DNA of 64,000 bases. Origin: Lactiplantibacillus nangangensis (GTDB lineage: Bacteria > Bacillota > Bacilli > Lactobacillales > Lactobacillaceae). The notes under the pieces are model-generated. The model did no database searches and had not been told where the DNA came from. It worked only from the letters and a program-made list of their open reading frames with translations. Position 1 is the first letter of the stretch. Every line of letters begins with the position of its first letter. Positions 9,426 through 18,763 of the stretch are shown here, one piece after another. The translations under genes were made by a program, and so were the position numbers. Location of the stretch: positions 1-64,000 of the forward strand of contig NZ_BJDI01000017.1 in the NCBI RefSeq assembly GCF_005405065.1. The letters run 5' to 3'.

Positions 9426-9637
9426 GTCACTTGCTTTAGCCAGCTGCCATGTAAGGATCAACGCTGATTTTCACACGGCACACCTTATCTAGCAGGATTC
9501 ATTCAAAATGCCTAAATCTTTACAGTTTTCATACACAAGCTACATCATAACTATGTATACCCTGCGTATATTAAAAGGTGAAACAAACGTATCACCCCCT
9601 GAGGTATTTTTAGAACTTAACTTGCGAGTTCGTAACC

Positions 9638-9683
9638 CACAAAAGCCGCCAAGACTTTCGACAGTCTTGACGGCGCTTTTGTG
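9638..9683. terminator. Long hairpin between convergent genes
   Basis: Arms beginning CACAAAAGC and ending GCTTTTGTG enclose CAAGACT/AGTCTTG, giving a stem of about 19 bp with a small bulge. It lies 11 bp after the Nudix gene (minus strand) and after the plus-strand sugar operon, so it may terminate either. T runs are short, so efficiency is uncertain. The rest of 9426-9637 shows no supportable gene. Confidence 0.6.
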
Positions 9684-9693
9684 TTTTAGCCAC

Positions 9694-10194
9694 TTAGAAT
9701 ACAGGTTTAGTTAATACTGACCAGGTTTCAAAATACTGATCACAGGGATCAAAATGACGCTGGTTTTTAAGATATTCGATTGCTTTTAAAACCAATGGCG
9801 AGGCGTTGTCCAGCGTCAATTGATCAAGGCTCATTGCCACCGCCCCTAACGCATCTTGTCCGACAAATTGTGGCACCACCGTTGCAAGACTTCCCGTATA
9901 TTGCGTAATCTCGTAAAACACACAAATATGCTGATTAAACGTCCAATGTTGATAACACCACGGATAACGAAAACTGGTCGTACCAAGCTGGACAGCCCGT
10001 TCAACGGTCAGCTGGGTTTCTTCATGAATCTCACGACCAATCGCACGGTTCAATGGCTCACCATCATCCAAACTGCCGCCGGGTAAATCATAACGATTTA
10101 GATACGGACCACCCGTCTTCTTGATCACCACTAATTGACTATTGATCGTGATGATGCCGTAAACCCCAAAAGCATGATGAAATTTTTTACTCAT
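9694..10194 (-). CDS. Nudix hydrolase
   Basis: A 166-aa Nudix-fold hydrolase for nucleoside diphosphate-linked substrates; the exact substrate cannot be read from sequence. The Nudix box is visible as GGSLDDGEPLNRAIGREIHEE followed by TQL. The position normally occupied by Gly after the EE pair is Gln, a deviation from the consensus. A strong AAAGGAGG site precedes the ATG. It is a single-gene unit between the sugar operon and a repeat island. It could be a house-cleaning or a regulatory Nudix enzyme. Confidence 0.88.
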   Translation of the reverse strand: MSKKFHHAFGVYGIITINSQLVVIKKTGGPYLNRYDLPGGSLDDGEPLNRAIGREIHEETQLTVERAVQLGTTSFRYPWCYQHWTFNQHICVFYEITQYTGSLATVVPQFVGQDALGAVAMSLDQLTLDNASPLVLKAIEYLKNQRHFDPCDQYFETWSVLTKPVF

Positions 10195-10371
10195 ACGAAC
10201 CCCCTCCTTTAGTCACTGATGCACCAAATCAAATAACACCATTTGTCTCAAAACAGTTAACTAGCTATGCTTAGTGCTAGTTGAAATTGCCGCCTGCCGG
10301 TTGGTTGCTAAATGACTGAACTAAAAATAATTAATCGTTAATTTTTTAATAGCTGTTAATTAACGTCGGGC

Positions 10372-10498
10372 GGGCCAGAATTGGCTCAGTGGTGTCGTTT
10401 ATCTTGGTCGGTGATTTTCCGACTTAGATAAAGCCCGGCTTGGAAGACCGCTCTTTGGCTTCCAAACGTGGCCACCACGTTCCAGCCAATTCTGGCCC
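10372..10498 (+). repeat. Family A structured repeat, copy 5
   Basis: Perfect 15-bp arms lie at 10372-10386 and 10484-10498 (GGGCCAGAATTGGCT and complement). Inner pairings are GTGGTG/CACCAC, TTTATCT/AGATAAA (10398-10404 and 10426-10432) and TTGGAAG/CTTCCAA (10440-10446 and 10459-10465) with the conserved ACCGC...TTTGG loop. It is the cleanest three-way-junction copy. Confidence 0.85.
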
Positions 10499-10541
10499 AA
10501 CCAGAGTGGCAATTTAAATTAACTAGCAACGACCGGAGCGG

Positions 10542-10617
10542 CAACTAATTCTAACCGCCTAAAAAGGCCTGCACCAGTTAATGAGTGCAGGTCCTATTTA
10601 GGAGTAGGTTAGAATGA
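10542..10617. other. Long hairpin downstream of maltose phosphorylase
   Basis: Outer arms ATTCTAACC/GGTTAGAAT enclose CCTAAA..CCTGCAC/GTGCAGG..TTTAGG, giving an extended imperfect stem. No clear T run follows on the minus strand, so it may be an mRNA 3-prime end stabiliser rather than a classical terminator. A second hairpin (CTTGATTTC/GAAATCAAG) overlaps the gene end at about 10646-10680. Confidence 0.55.
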
Positions 10618-10675
10618 AAGTTAGGTCATTCTAGGTTTTAGGGCTTGATTTCAACAAGTTTCGGACACGTCGAAA

Positions 10676-12955
10676 TCAAGCTTTGGTCGTCGCTGTAACC
10701 TTGTCTTTCAAGATCACATCTTCGCCATTTAGTTCAATTGTTAAAGCATCGCCACTAACCAACTCAACCGTCGTCTGTTTTTGATCAACATCGACTTTTA
10801 ACAACCGTCCCCGGAAGTTAACGTGGAATTGATAATGTGACCATTCTTTTGGTGCAAATGGGGCAAAGGACAATTTGCCGTCCCGGACGCGCATGCCAGC
10901 GAAACCTTGGACAATCGCTAACCATGAACCAGTCATGGACGTAATGTGTAAGCCATCGACCGTATCATTGTTGTAGTTATCCAAGTCTAAACGAGCAGTC
11001 CGTTGATACATTTCAACGGCTTTGTCTTCATAATGGAGATCAGCCGCTAAAATTGCATGCACAGCGGGTGACAAACTTGATTCGTGAACCGTTAATGGTT
11101 CGTAGAAATCAAAGTTAGCCTTCTTTTGCGCCGTCGTAAAGTGATCCATGAAGTAGTAGATACCTTGTAGCACATCGGCTTGCTTGATATATGGTGACCG
11201 CAAAATGTGATCCCATGACCAGTGTTGGTTGATTGGCCGTTGATCCGCTGGAATTGATGAAGCTGGCTTCAAATCTTTATCCAAGAACGTATCATTTTGA
11301 ACAAAGATGCCTAACTTATCATCATGTGGGAAGTACATCCGATCAACAATATCTTGCCACTTGGCTAATTCGTCGGCACTCACATTCAAAGCGTCGCGTT
11401 TGGCATCGTCGACCTTCTTCAAGCTTGCCAACGTGTATTGCAACGTCCAGCGAGCCAAGAAGTTCGTGTACCAGTTATTGTTAACGTTATTTTCGTATTC
11501 ATTAGGCCCAGTGACCCCGTGAATCATATATTGTTGCTTACGTTCAGAGAAGTGTACCCGATCAGCCCAGAACCGTGAAATGGCGGTTAAGACATCGATA
11601 CCCTTTTCCTTCAAGTAAGTTTCATCGCCGGTGTAACGAGTGTAGTTATAGATGGCATAAGCGATTGAGCCATTCCGATGAATTTCTTCAAAGGTGATTT
11701 CCCATTCGTTATGGCATTCGATCCCGTTAAAGGTCACCATTGGGAAGAGTGCCCCATCAAGGCCTTGCATCTTCGCGTTATGGAACGCACCGTCCAATTG
11801 ATTGTAACGGTATTCCAACAAGTTTTCGGTCACTTTTGGTTTGGCTAATGAGAGATAGAACGGTACCCCGAAGGCTTCAGTGTCCCAATAAGTGGCACCA
11901 CCGTACTTTTCACCCGTGAACCCTTTAGGCCCAAGGTTCAAGCGCTTGTCTTCACCATAATAAGTGGAGAATAACTGGAATAAGTTAAAGCGAATTCCTT
12001 GTTGTGCCGCATCGTCGCCGTCGATTTCAACATCGGCTAATTGCCAACGTTTCTCCCAAACAGCGACGTGCGCCTTGAGCAAGTCTTCATAACTTTGCGT
12101 ATGGACCATTTCAGCCAACTTCGCCATTCCGGCACGTAAGGCACGCATGTCTGAGTAATCCCGCGAGGTCACCACAATGACCCGTTTTTCAAAGTTCTTA
12201 GTCTCATCAGGCGCTAAGGTCCCCCGGAAAATATTGGTGACCGCTTTTTCCGTATCTGGCGCATTGGAGCCACGGAAGTCCGTGAGATGCATCATTTGCA
12301 TGCCTAAGGTAAAGCGTGGCGTCCCAAAGTCATTCGGCTTCGTTTCAGCGACCATACTACCACCAGTCACCGCATGACTCTTGTCGAGCACTTGCCAGAA
12401 TTGCTCGTCATAGTTGGCATCTTCATTGAAGACATCCGCATCAATCTGTGAAATGAAGCCGATTTGGACGGGCTCATCGCTCAAATTATGCACACTATAG
12501 TGCACATCGAATAATTCCTTTTGGGCGACACTGACAAACCGATCAATCATGAATTGTACGCGCTTCTCACCCTTGGTCACGATAAATGACCGCCGTAAAA
12601 CGCCGGTGTGCATATCCAAATCAATCGTAAAGTCACTGATTGCGTCTTTCGCTAAGTCAACTTGGTCGCCATCAATCGTTAAATTGACTTTGATGAAGTT
12701 GACGGCATTGATGACTTTCCCGAAATAATCCGGATAGCCATTCTTCCACCAGCCAACGCGAGTCTTGTCTGGATACCAGACCCCGCCGATGTAGATGCCT
12801 TTCAAGGTGTCATTGGAATAATGTTCCTCAAACATCCCACGCATCCCCATATAACCGTTCCCGATACTGGTCATACTTTCTTGTAACCGTTTATCCGTTG
12901 GCACTAATTCATGACTAATGACGTGCCACGGGTCAACCTCAAAAATACGTTTCAT
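10676..12955 (-). CDS. mapA: Maltose phosphorylase (GH65)
   Basis: A 759-aa GH65 phosphorylase that splits maltose with phosphate into glucose and beta-glucose-1-phosphate. The catalytic acid is E486 in GPNEYENN, and the family (alpha/alpha)6 barrel motifs WDTE and CHNEWEI are visible. Length matches characterised lactobacillar maltose phosphorylases. GGAGG lies upstream of the ATG, 31 bp after msmK. It is the last gene of the malEFG-malA-amylase-msmK-mapA run, all on the minus strand. The beta-phosphoglucomutase needed to use its product is not next to it and must be elsewhere. Confidence 0.95.
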   Translation of the reverse strand: MKRIFEVDPWHVISHELVPTDKRLQESMTSIGNGYMGMRGMFEEHYSNDTLKGIYIGGVWYPDKTRVGWWKNGYPDYFGKVINAVNFIKVNLTIDGDQVDLAKDAISDFTIDLDMHTGVLRRSFIVTKGEKRVQFMIDRFVSVAQKELFDVHYSVHNLSDEPVQIGFISQIDADVFNEDANYDEQFWQVLDKSHAVTGGSMVAETKPNDFGTPRFTLGMQMMHLTDFRGSNAPDTEKAVTNIFRGTLAPDETKNFEKRVIVVTSRDYSDMRALRAGMAKLAEMVHTQSYEDLLKAHVAVWEKRWQLADVEIDGDDAAQQGIRFNLFQLFSTYYGEDKRLNLGPKGFTGEKYGGATYWDTEAFGVPFYLSLAKPKVTENLLEYRYNQLDGAFHNAKMQGLDGALFPMVTFNGIECHNEWEITFEEIHRNGSIAYAIYNYTRYTGDETYLKEKGIDVLTAISRFWADRVHFSERKQQYMIHGVTGPNEYENNVNNNWYTNFLARWTLQYTLASLKKVDDAKRDALNVSADELAKWQDIVDRMYFPHDDKLGIFVQNDTFLDKDLKPASSIPADQRPINQHWSWDHILRSPYIKQADVLQGIYYFMDHFTTAQKKANFDFYEPLTVHESSLSPAVHAILAADLHYEDKAVEMYQRTARLDLDNYNNDTVDGLHITSMTGSWLAIVQGFAGMRVRDGKLSFAPFAPKEWSHYQFHVNFRGRLLKVDVDQKQTTVELVSGDALTIELNGEDVILKDKVTATTKA

Positions 12956-12986
12956 TTAGATACGTCCTCCTAAATACCCCGCTTTA

Positions 12987-14087
12987 TTAGCGAATAACAT
13001 CCTGAGTTTCTGGATCAAAGAAGTGAGCCTTGCTCATTTCAAAAGCAACATCGACATTTTCACCTGGATTACGATAATCACGGGCATCAACCCGAGCGGT
13101 AAACTTCGATTGACCAGCCGTGCAATAGAGCATGGTTTCGGCACCTAAGAATTCAGAAACAACCACTTTTGTGTGCACGATTTGATCTGGCATGGCGTCT
13201 AAGGCCACTCTTTCAGCGTGGATATCTTCTGGACGAATCCCAACGGTGATGTGTTTGCCATTGTAAGCGCCTAAAGTCTTTAACCGACCTTCTGGCACCG
13301 CAACATCCAAGCCTTTACCATCACTGACATGCCCATCATGTAAGGTCGCTTCAAAGAAGTTCATCGATGGCGAGCCCATGAACCCAGCAACGAACTTGTT
13401 AACTGGTTCATTGTAAAGTTGATGTGGCGTTCCAACTTGCATGATCTTCCCGTCATTCATGATGACGATCCGATCAGCCATGGTCATCGCTTCAATTTGA
13501 TCATGCGTCACATAGATCATATTCGTCTTTAAACGTTGGTGCATTTGGGCGATCGTCGTCCGCATATCGACCCGCAATTTAGCATCCAAGTTTGATAAAG
13601 GTTCATCAAGCAAGAAGGTTCCGGCATCCCGCACAATCGCACGGCCTAACGCGACCCGTTGCCGTTGCCCACCAGAAAGGTTCGCTGGCCGACGTTGCAA
13701 GAAATCGGTTAGTCCTAATTGTTCAGCGGCATTGTCGACCCGCTTCTTGATTTCTGATTGACTGTAAGTCTTTCGAATTTGTAACCCGAAGGCCATGTTA
13801 TCGAAGACCGTCATATTTGGATACAACGCGTAAGTTTGGAAAACCATGGCGATATCACGGTTCTTAGGTTCAACATCGTTCATGATTTGACCATTCATCT
13901 TCAAATCACCTTTGGTAATATCTTCCAAACCGGCAATCATCCGTAACGTGGTTGATTTACCACAGCCAGATGGTCCGATGAAGAAGACAAATTCACCATC
14001 TTTAATTTCAAGATTCATATCAGTAACAGAATACTTTTCGTTACCTTCGTATTTTTTATAAATGTGTTCGAGATTCATTTCAACCAT
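12987..14087 (-). CDS. msmK: Sugar ABC transporter ATPase
   Basis: A 366-aa MsmK/MalK-type ATPase that powers maltodextrin import by MalEFG. Walker A GPSGCGKST (38-46), Q-loop Q84, signature LSGGQ (137-141) and Walker B LLDEPLSNLD (159-168) are intact. The C-terminal part, from about residue 240, is the OB-fold regulatory domain typical of MalK. It sits between the amylase and maltose phosphorylase genes. As in other Firmicutes, one MsmK may serve several sugar ABC importers; that is inference. Confidence 0.95.
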   Translation of the reverse strand: MVEMNLEHIYKKYEGNEKYSVTDMNLEIKDGEFVFFIGPSGCGKSTTLRMIAGLEDITKGDLKMNGQIMNDVEPKNRDIAMVFQTYALYPNMTVFDNMAFGLQIRKTYSQSEIKKRVDNAAEQLGLTDFLQRRPANLSGGQRQRVALGRAIVRDAGTFLLDEPLSNLDAKLRVDMRTTIAQMHQRLKTNMIYVTHDQIEAMTMADRIVIMNDGKIMQVGTPHQLYNEPVNKFVAGFMGSPSMNFFEATLHDGHVSDGKGLDVAVPEGRLKTLGAYNGKHITVGIRPEDIHAERVALDAMPDQIVHTKVVVSEFLGAETMLYCTAGQSKFTARVDARDYRNPGENVDVAFEMSKAHFFDPETQDVIR

Positions 14088-14187
14088 CGAAAGCCACTCC
14101 CTTGTCTGTCGTTTCTAACTACATCCTAAGCGCAACTCGGCCGCAACCGGTTGCTTTTTACTTTAAAAACAAAGCTGCCTTAACAGC

Positions 14188-15510
14188 TTAGTTTGATTGA
14201 TCGGCAACTTTGCCAGTTGTCGCTTTAATTGTGTGTTTAATCAGAACTGGTTGACCCTTAACGGCTAACTCGCCCGCCGTCACGGTCACGGCTTGATCCG
14301 TCAGCAGATTGTTATAGTCGCCAGCGGCTAAGTCCGTTTTAACCGTGGTAACTTGACCCTTTAACGGTAACCAAGCGACCAATTCTTCACCATTGCCGCG
14401 GTAGGTCACTTTAATGACCCCCTCGTTAGCAACCGCTAATTGATAGTCGTTTGCGGACATAATCGGGTCACGTTTGATGGCCACTAATTTTTGAATTAGC
14501 GCCGTCATATCACCATGCCGATCATCAACGATCACATCTTTATCAAACAAGGACGGTTGATGTTCTGCCAAGAATTCTTGACCCGCATAGAGCTGTGGAA
14601 TGCCCCGTTGGAGGAAGATCCACGTTAAATTATTAATTGCTTCCGCATCACTATGCATCATGCTCATCATCCGCGCATTGTCATGATTTTCAAGGAACCG
14701 CATCTTCAGATAGTTGGCTGGGAACCAAGTATCTTGCCGCTGCAGCAAGTCGATATAACGATCAACGGTCGAACGGCCATTCCAATAATCTTTGAAATCA
14801 CCGAAAACATCGTAATCGTAAGTCATGTCAAAGGCTTGATAAAGTTCACTGTCGGATAAGCCGGTGAACCCTTGTGCCCGTAGTTCTTGAATGAAGCCCG
14901 TGCCAGCTGATTCAGCCAACCAAAGGGTCCCAGGATGTTTGGCGTTTACTTGCTGACGCGCAGCTAACCAAAAATCGAGGGGAACCAATGGGGCCACGTC
15001 GCAACGGAACCCATCCACAAATTGACTCCAGTAGAGCAAGGTATCGATTTGATATTGCCATAAATCATGATGACCATAATCTAAATCTTTAACATCGCTC
15101 CAGTCGCCAACTTTGTTACTCAAATTACCATCAGCGTCATGGTAGAACCATTCAGGATGTTCAGTTGCCAAGACAGAGTCTGGTGAAGTGTGATTATAAA
15201 CGATGTCCAGCATGACCTTTAAGCCTAATTCATGGGCTTTTTCAGTCAACGCTTTGAAATCATCTAACGTCCCATATTCCGGATTGATGCCCCGATAGTC
15301 TTTGATCGCATAAGGCGAGCCTAACGTGCCCTTCCGGTTAACTTCACCAATCGGATTAATTGGTAATAACCACAGAATGTCGGTCCCTAAATCTTTGATC
15401 CGTTGTAAATCAGCAGTGACTGCTGAGAATTTGCCAGATTTAGAATAATTACGAACAAAAACACAATAGATTAGTTTTTGGCGTAAATCCGTATTCGTTT
15501 CAAGTGCCAT
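14188..15510 (-). CDS. Intracellular GH13 maltodextrin amylase-like enzyme
   Basis: A 440-aa GH13 enzyme without signal peptide, so it acts on imported maltodextrins in the cytoplasm. The catalytic triad is D171 (GFRCDV), E200 (LAES) and D277 (ENHDN); the YNHTS motif is at 105-109. It is shorter than neopullulanases and lacks their N-terminal domain, resembling the small GH13 proteins found in lactobacillar mal operons. GAGGAAAT lies upstream of the ATG. Exact activity (amylase, maltogenic or debranching) cannot be decided from sequence. Confidence 0.88.
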   Translation of the reverse strand: MALETNTDLRQKLIYCVFVRNYSKSGKFSAVTADLQRIKDLGTDILWLLPINPIGEVNRKGTLGSPYAIKDYRGINPEYGTLDDFKALTEKAHELGLKVMLDIVYNHTSPDSVLATEHPEWFYHDADGNLSNKVGDWSDVKDLDYGHHDLWQYQIDTLLYWSQFVDGFRCDVAPLVPLDFWLAARQQVNAKHPGTLWLAESAGTGFIQELRAQGFTGLSDSELYQAFDMTYDYDVFGDFKDYWNGRSTVDRYIDLLQRQDTWFPANYLKMRFLENHDNARMMSMMHSDAEAINNLTWIFLQRGIPQLYAGQEFLAEHQPSLFDKDVIVDDRHGDMTALIQKLVAIKRDPIMSANDYQLAVANEGVIKVTYRGNGEELVAWLPLKGQVTTVKTDLAAGDYNNLLTDQAVTVTAGELAVKGQPVLIKHTIKATTGKVADQSN

Positions 15511-15549
15511 TTAATTTCCTCATTTCTAACTGTTAAACTGGTCGACAAC

Positions 15550-16374
15550 TTACATCAACGCTGTTTTATCAACATCTTTAAATTTAGTTTTCATGTAAAC
15601 CCATAAGACCACGAACGCGAGACTCAAAGATTGGACGGTCAATTCAATCGTCACATCAAAGTGAATCAACCCGATGACCATCGCAATTAAACTCCCAATC
15701 CCCATCATCGCTAAGGTCGTATTAACGGCTTCGCGGAAGTTGCGGATATCGGTAATCTTATTGTGACGAGAAAGTAGTAGGAATACTGCCGCCCCGTTCA
15801 CGAGGATCAAGTTGACCCCCACGATGATCATGCCCAAAGTCATCAACATAAAGAGTCCAATCATGACTTTGTTACTCTGATACCAAGAATCCACGAGAAA
15901 CGCATGCGCGTCTTTGTGAACTTGGTGTCGCGTGGCATATTTGGCTTTGAACTGACTACCGACTGACTGAATATCGAAGCCCGTCGCATGCAAGTTGATC
16001 ACATTTTTACGACCGGCACGATCCGCTTTGGTCAAATTGAACCCCGCCACATTCGTTTTAGTCTTAATGATCACGGCATGTTGCACGTCCTTGAATTCAC
16101 GATCTTGATAAGTCATTTTGTTCAAAGCGGTTTGCATCTGATTACTCTTTGCCATGTTGTCAATCTGTGGTAAGAACGGCTGCAGATTAAAATTCGTTTG
16201 ATGATTATAGTAAAACGGAATCGGCATCAACATCACCGCAGTTAAGAAGAGAAACAAAACAATAATTTGTAACCAGTTATAACTATTTCGATTTGTAAAC
16301 ATTCTTCGAGGTGAGAAGAGGCTACCGAAAAACCGAACAGGGAACGAAATGGTTCCTTTAGTTGTTGTCTGCAT
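15550..16374 (-). CDS. malA: MalA-like membrane protein (DUF1189)
   Basis: A 274-aa membrane protein of the DUF1189 / maltodextrin utilisation MalA type. Segments at about 30-52, 170-200, 215-240 and 245-262 are strongly hydrophobic, with a large hydrophilic domain between the first and second. The ATG at 16374 is chosen over the TTG at 16377 because GAGGTG lies 7 nt before it. It lies between malG and the amylase gene, so it presumably assists maltodextrin uptake or use; its role is not established. Confidence 0.82.
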   Translation of the reverse strand: MQTTTKGTISFPVRFFGSLFSPRRMFTNRNSYNWLQIIVLFLFLTAVMLMPIPFYYNHQTNFNLQPFLPQIDNMAKSNQMQTALNKMTYQDREFKDVQHAVIIKTKTNVAGFNLTKADRAGRKNVINLHATGFDIQSVGSQFKAKYATRHQVHKDAHAFLVDSWYQSNKVMIGLFMLMTLGMIIVGVNLILVNGAAVFLLLSRHNKITDIRNFREAVNTTLAMMGIGSLIAMVIGLIHFDVTIELTVQSLSLAFVVLWVYMKTKFKDVDKTALM

Positions 16375-16413
16375 CAAAATTCACCTCTACTAATATTTTC
16401 AACTCACAAAGTC

Positions 16414-16431
16414 GCTGCCCACCGCGTTCCA
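16414..16431 (-). repeat. Family A remnant inside the mal operon
   Basis: GCCCACCGCGTTCCAGCC matches the 3-prime junction and GTTCC bulge of family A copies. Only this end survives, in the 97-bp gap between malG and malA; transcripts of the mal operon would carry its complement. Confidence 0.5.
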
Positions 16432-16471
16432 GCCCGTCTCGGCGGATGGTGTGCGGCAAAGCAGCCACTAA

Positions 16472-17353
16472 CTAACCCTTACTACCACCAGCGAGCAATC
16501 CGGAAACGAAGAAGCGTTGCAGGTAGAAGAACAAGGCCGCAATTGGGAAGGCAACCAGAATGGCCCCTGCCGAGAATAAGACGACTTGTTGGTTCTGGGC
16601 GTTATTAATGAACGTTTGTAACCCCACGGCAACCGTGTAATGCGATTCGGAGGTCAACAAGAACTTCGCCATCAGGTAATCTTGCACTGGTGACATGAAG
16701 GCCCATAACGCTTGAACGGCGATCATTGGTTTAACAAGTGGTAAGACGATTGACCAGAAGATCTTGAAGTTACCGGCACCATCCAACTTAGCAGACTCAT
16801 CCAAGTCGTAAGGGACATTGTCGAAGTAACCTTTCATCAACCAAGTGTTTTGTGGAATCCCACCACCAATGTAAATAGCGGTTAAGAACCAGTAGTGGTC
16901 CAACGCGTTTAACATGTTAGCCAAAACGTAGTAAGCCGTTAAAGCGGCCATTGTTGGGACCATTTGGATGACGATGAAGAAGGTCAAACTGAATTTCTTA
17001 CCGGCAAAACGGTAACGACTGTAAACATAACCAGCCAAAGTAACAACGATAACTTGAATGACCATACATGAAATCGAAATGACCATCGTGTTCAAGTACC
17101 AACTCCCGTACAGGGTTGACGTGAATAACGTCTTAAAGTTGGCTAGAGTCCATTTACCACCAAAGTCTAAAACGAAAGCTTGGACGTTGGCATCTTTAAA
17201 CGCCGTGATAAACGTGATTAAAACGGGATAGATAATAATAATTCCCAAGACAACCATGTAGAAGTAGGTCCAGAATTGCTTCCAGAAACGATGCCGACGC
17301 GCGGTGTTTTGCTTTGAATTGGCATTTTTAGGTGCTACTGCTGTATTATCCAT
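16472..17353 (-). CDS. malG: Maltodextrin ABC permease MalG
   Basis: A 293-aa inner-membrane permease with six hydrophobic segments and the EAA loop variant [11 protein letters not shown] contacting the ATPase. It pairs with MalF. The ATG at 17353 is preferred: it follows TGGAGG by 9 nt and begins 4 bp after the malF stop. The longer reading frame up to 17398 would overlap malF by 41 bp and has no ribosome site. Confidence 0.95.
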   Translation of the reverse strand: MDNTAVAPKNANSKQNTARRHRFWKQFWTYFYMVVLGIIIIYPVLITFITAFKDANVQAFVLDFGGKWTLANFKTLFTSTLYGSWYLNTMVISISCMVIQVIVVTLAGYVYSRYRFAGKKFSLTFFIVIQMVPTMAALTAYYVLANMLNALDHYWFLTAIYIGGGIPQNTWLMKGYFDNVPYDLDESAKLDGAGNFKIFWSIVLPLVKPMIAVQALWAFMSPVQDYLMAKFLLTSESHYTVAVGLQTFINNAQNQQVVLFSAGAILVAFPIAALFFYLQRFFVSGLLAGGSKG

Positions 17354-17357
17354 AACA

Positions 17358-18647
17358 TCAGTCCTCCATTTCAAATGCGTGCGTCTTCTTGAAGACAATC
17401 AACGAAATCCCAATGACTAAGACGGAGATGATCAAGGTAACGGCGGCCGCTAGTGAATACTGTGGCGACGTCCCAGTGGTCAACTTGTAAATCCAAGAAA
17501 TCAGGATATCCGTCCCACCAGCGTTGGCACCGACATCGCCGGGACCACCTTGGTTAAACAGATAGATCATCGAGAAGTTATTGAAGTTGAACGTGTATTG
17601 TGTGACGAAGATTGGCGCTGCAATCGCAAAGATGGTTGGTAACGTAATCTTGCGGAACTTTTGGATAACCGTGGCCCCATCCAAGGTAGCAGCTTCGTAT
17701 AAATCGTCCGGAATAGCTTGTAAGATCCCCGTAATCATCACATAAATGTATGGGAAACCTAACCAGCCTTGAATTAAAATAATGGCAACTTTCGTCCAGA
17801 ACGTATCCGTCATCCAGTGGATTGGTGCAATGTGGGCAAATGGGACTAACGTGTTCCATAAGCCGATGACTTGCACGTTGATCGCACCAGCGGAATCGTT
17901 GAAGATATTTGAAAAACTCATGATGGAAACGAATGCTGGAATCGCCCATGGTAATAGGAAGATAACCCCAAAAATCCGCTTGAACTTGATGAATTTTTGG
18001 TTGGCGATCACCGCCGTGGCGATCCCGATAATAATTTGTAACGTCGTGGCACAAACTGTCCAGATAACCGTCCAACCGAAGACAGCGCTGAAAGTGGCCC
18101 GATAACTACTTAAGAAGAACATTTGCGTAAAGTTCTTGAAGCCGACCCAATCCAACAGCATTGCCGGTGGAATGTGGGCAAAGTCATAGTTGGTGAACGC
18201 CATCAACAACGTAACAACGACTGGGAAGACGATCGTGAAGATCATCAAGAGATAAGCTGGCGTTGTTAGTAAATAAGCAAACCCGCCACCTAATAGGTTT
18301 GAACCAAGTTCTTTAAACGTATGTGAAACTGTTTTCCCGTTATTGATCAATTCCGCAACGTGTTTCGCATCATATAAGTTTGCGATGTAGAACACGATGA
18401 AGACAATGGTTACTAAGATTTGTAACGTCCCATAAATCATCATGAACAGGGAGTTGTCTTCCATTGAAACTGACCCTAAAGTGAACAGGTTAGCGAACGC
18501 ACTAACCCCAACTAAAGCGAATTCGGCGATGAAGAGGGCCAAGATGACCAGCATCATGACACCCTTGATCTTTTGACCATTATAGAATTGCCCTAGACCG
18601 GGAATAATTGACAGGCGTTGCGCTTTTTTAACATCTTTTTTCTGCAT
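17358..18647 (-). CDS. malF: Maltodextrin ABC permease MalF
   Basis: A 429-aa permease. The N-terminal 100 residues have extra membrane segments ahead of the core six, as in MalF proteins. The EAA loop [14 protein letters not shown] is intact. AAGGGG precedes the ATG. It is separated from malE by 116 bp holding a strong intercistronic hairpin, and its stop overlaps the malG ribosome site, so malF and malG are translationally linked. Confidence 0.95.
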   Translation of the reverse strand: MQKKDVKKAQRLSIIPGLGQFYNGQKIKGVMMLVILALFIAEFALVGVSAFANLFTLGSVSMEDNSLFMMIYGTLQILVTIVFIVFYIANLYDAKHVAELINNGKTVSHTFKELGSNLLGGGFAYLLTTPAYLLMIFTIVFPVVVTLLMAFTNYDFAHIPPAMLLDWVGFKNFTQMFFLSSYRATFSAVFGWTVIWTVCATTLQIIIGIATAVIANQKFIKFKRIFGVIFLLPWAIPAFVSIMSFSNIFNDSAGAINVQVIGLWNTLVPFAHIAPIHWMTDTFWTKVAIILIQGWLGFPYIYVMITGILQAIPDDLYEAATLDGATVIQKFRKITLPTIFAIAAPIFVTQYTFNFNNFSMIYLFNQGGPGDVGANAGGTDILISWIYKLTTGTSPQYSLAAAVTLIISVLVIGISLIVFKKTHAFEMED

Positions 18648-18706
18648 GTCGCCCGTACCCCTTTCCGAATAAATCCTAAATTAAGTGTACTTTTTTCTTT
18701 TGAAAA

Positions 18707-18738
18707 GGGCTGAGACAAAACGAATTTTGTTTCAGCCC
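18707..18738 (-). terminator. Intercistronic hairpin between malE and malF
   Basis: GGGCTGA..ACAAAA pairs with TTTTGT.TCAGCCC (one mismatch, 4-nt loop). On the minus strand it is followed by TTTTC, a weak T run. It would act as a partial terminator or 3-prime stabiliser giving malE more transcript than malFG, a common arrangement for binding-protein genes. Confidence 0.75.
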
Positions 18739-18763
18739 CCTTCGAACTATTTAAGTTGATTGA

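Larger units (their letters stand above)
10195..10675. other. Repeat-rich intergenic island before the Nudix gene
   Basis: This stretch has no gene. It contains a reversed family A end fragment at about 10259-10313 (GGTTGGTTGCTAAA preceded by GCCGCCTGCC), a complete forward family A copy (10372-10498) and two hairpins near the end of the maltose phosphorylase gene, described separately. Confidence 0.75.
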
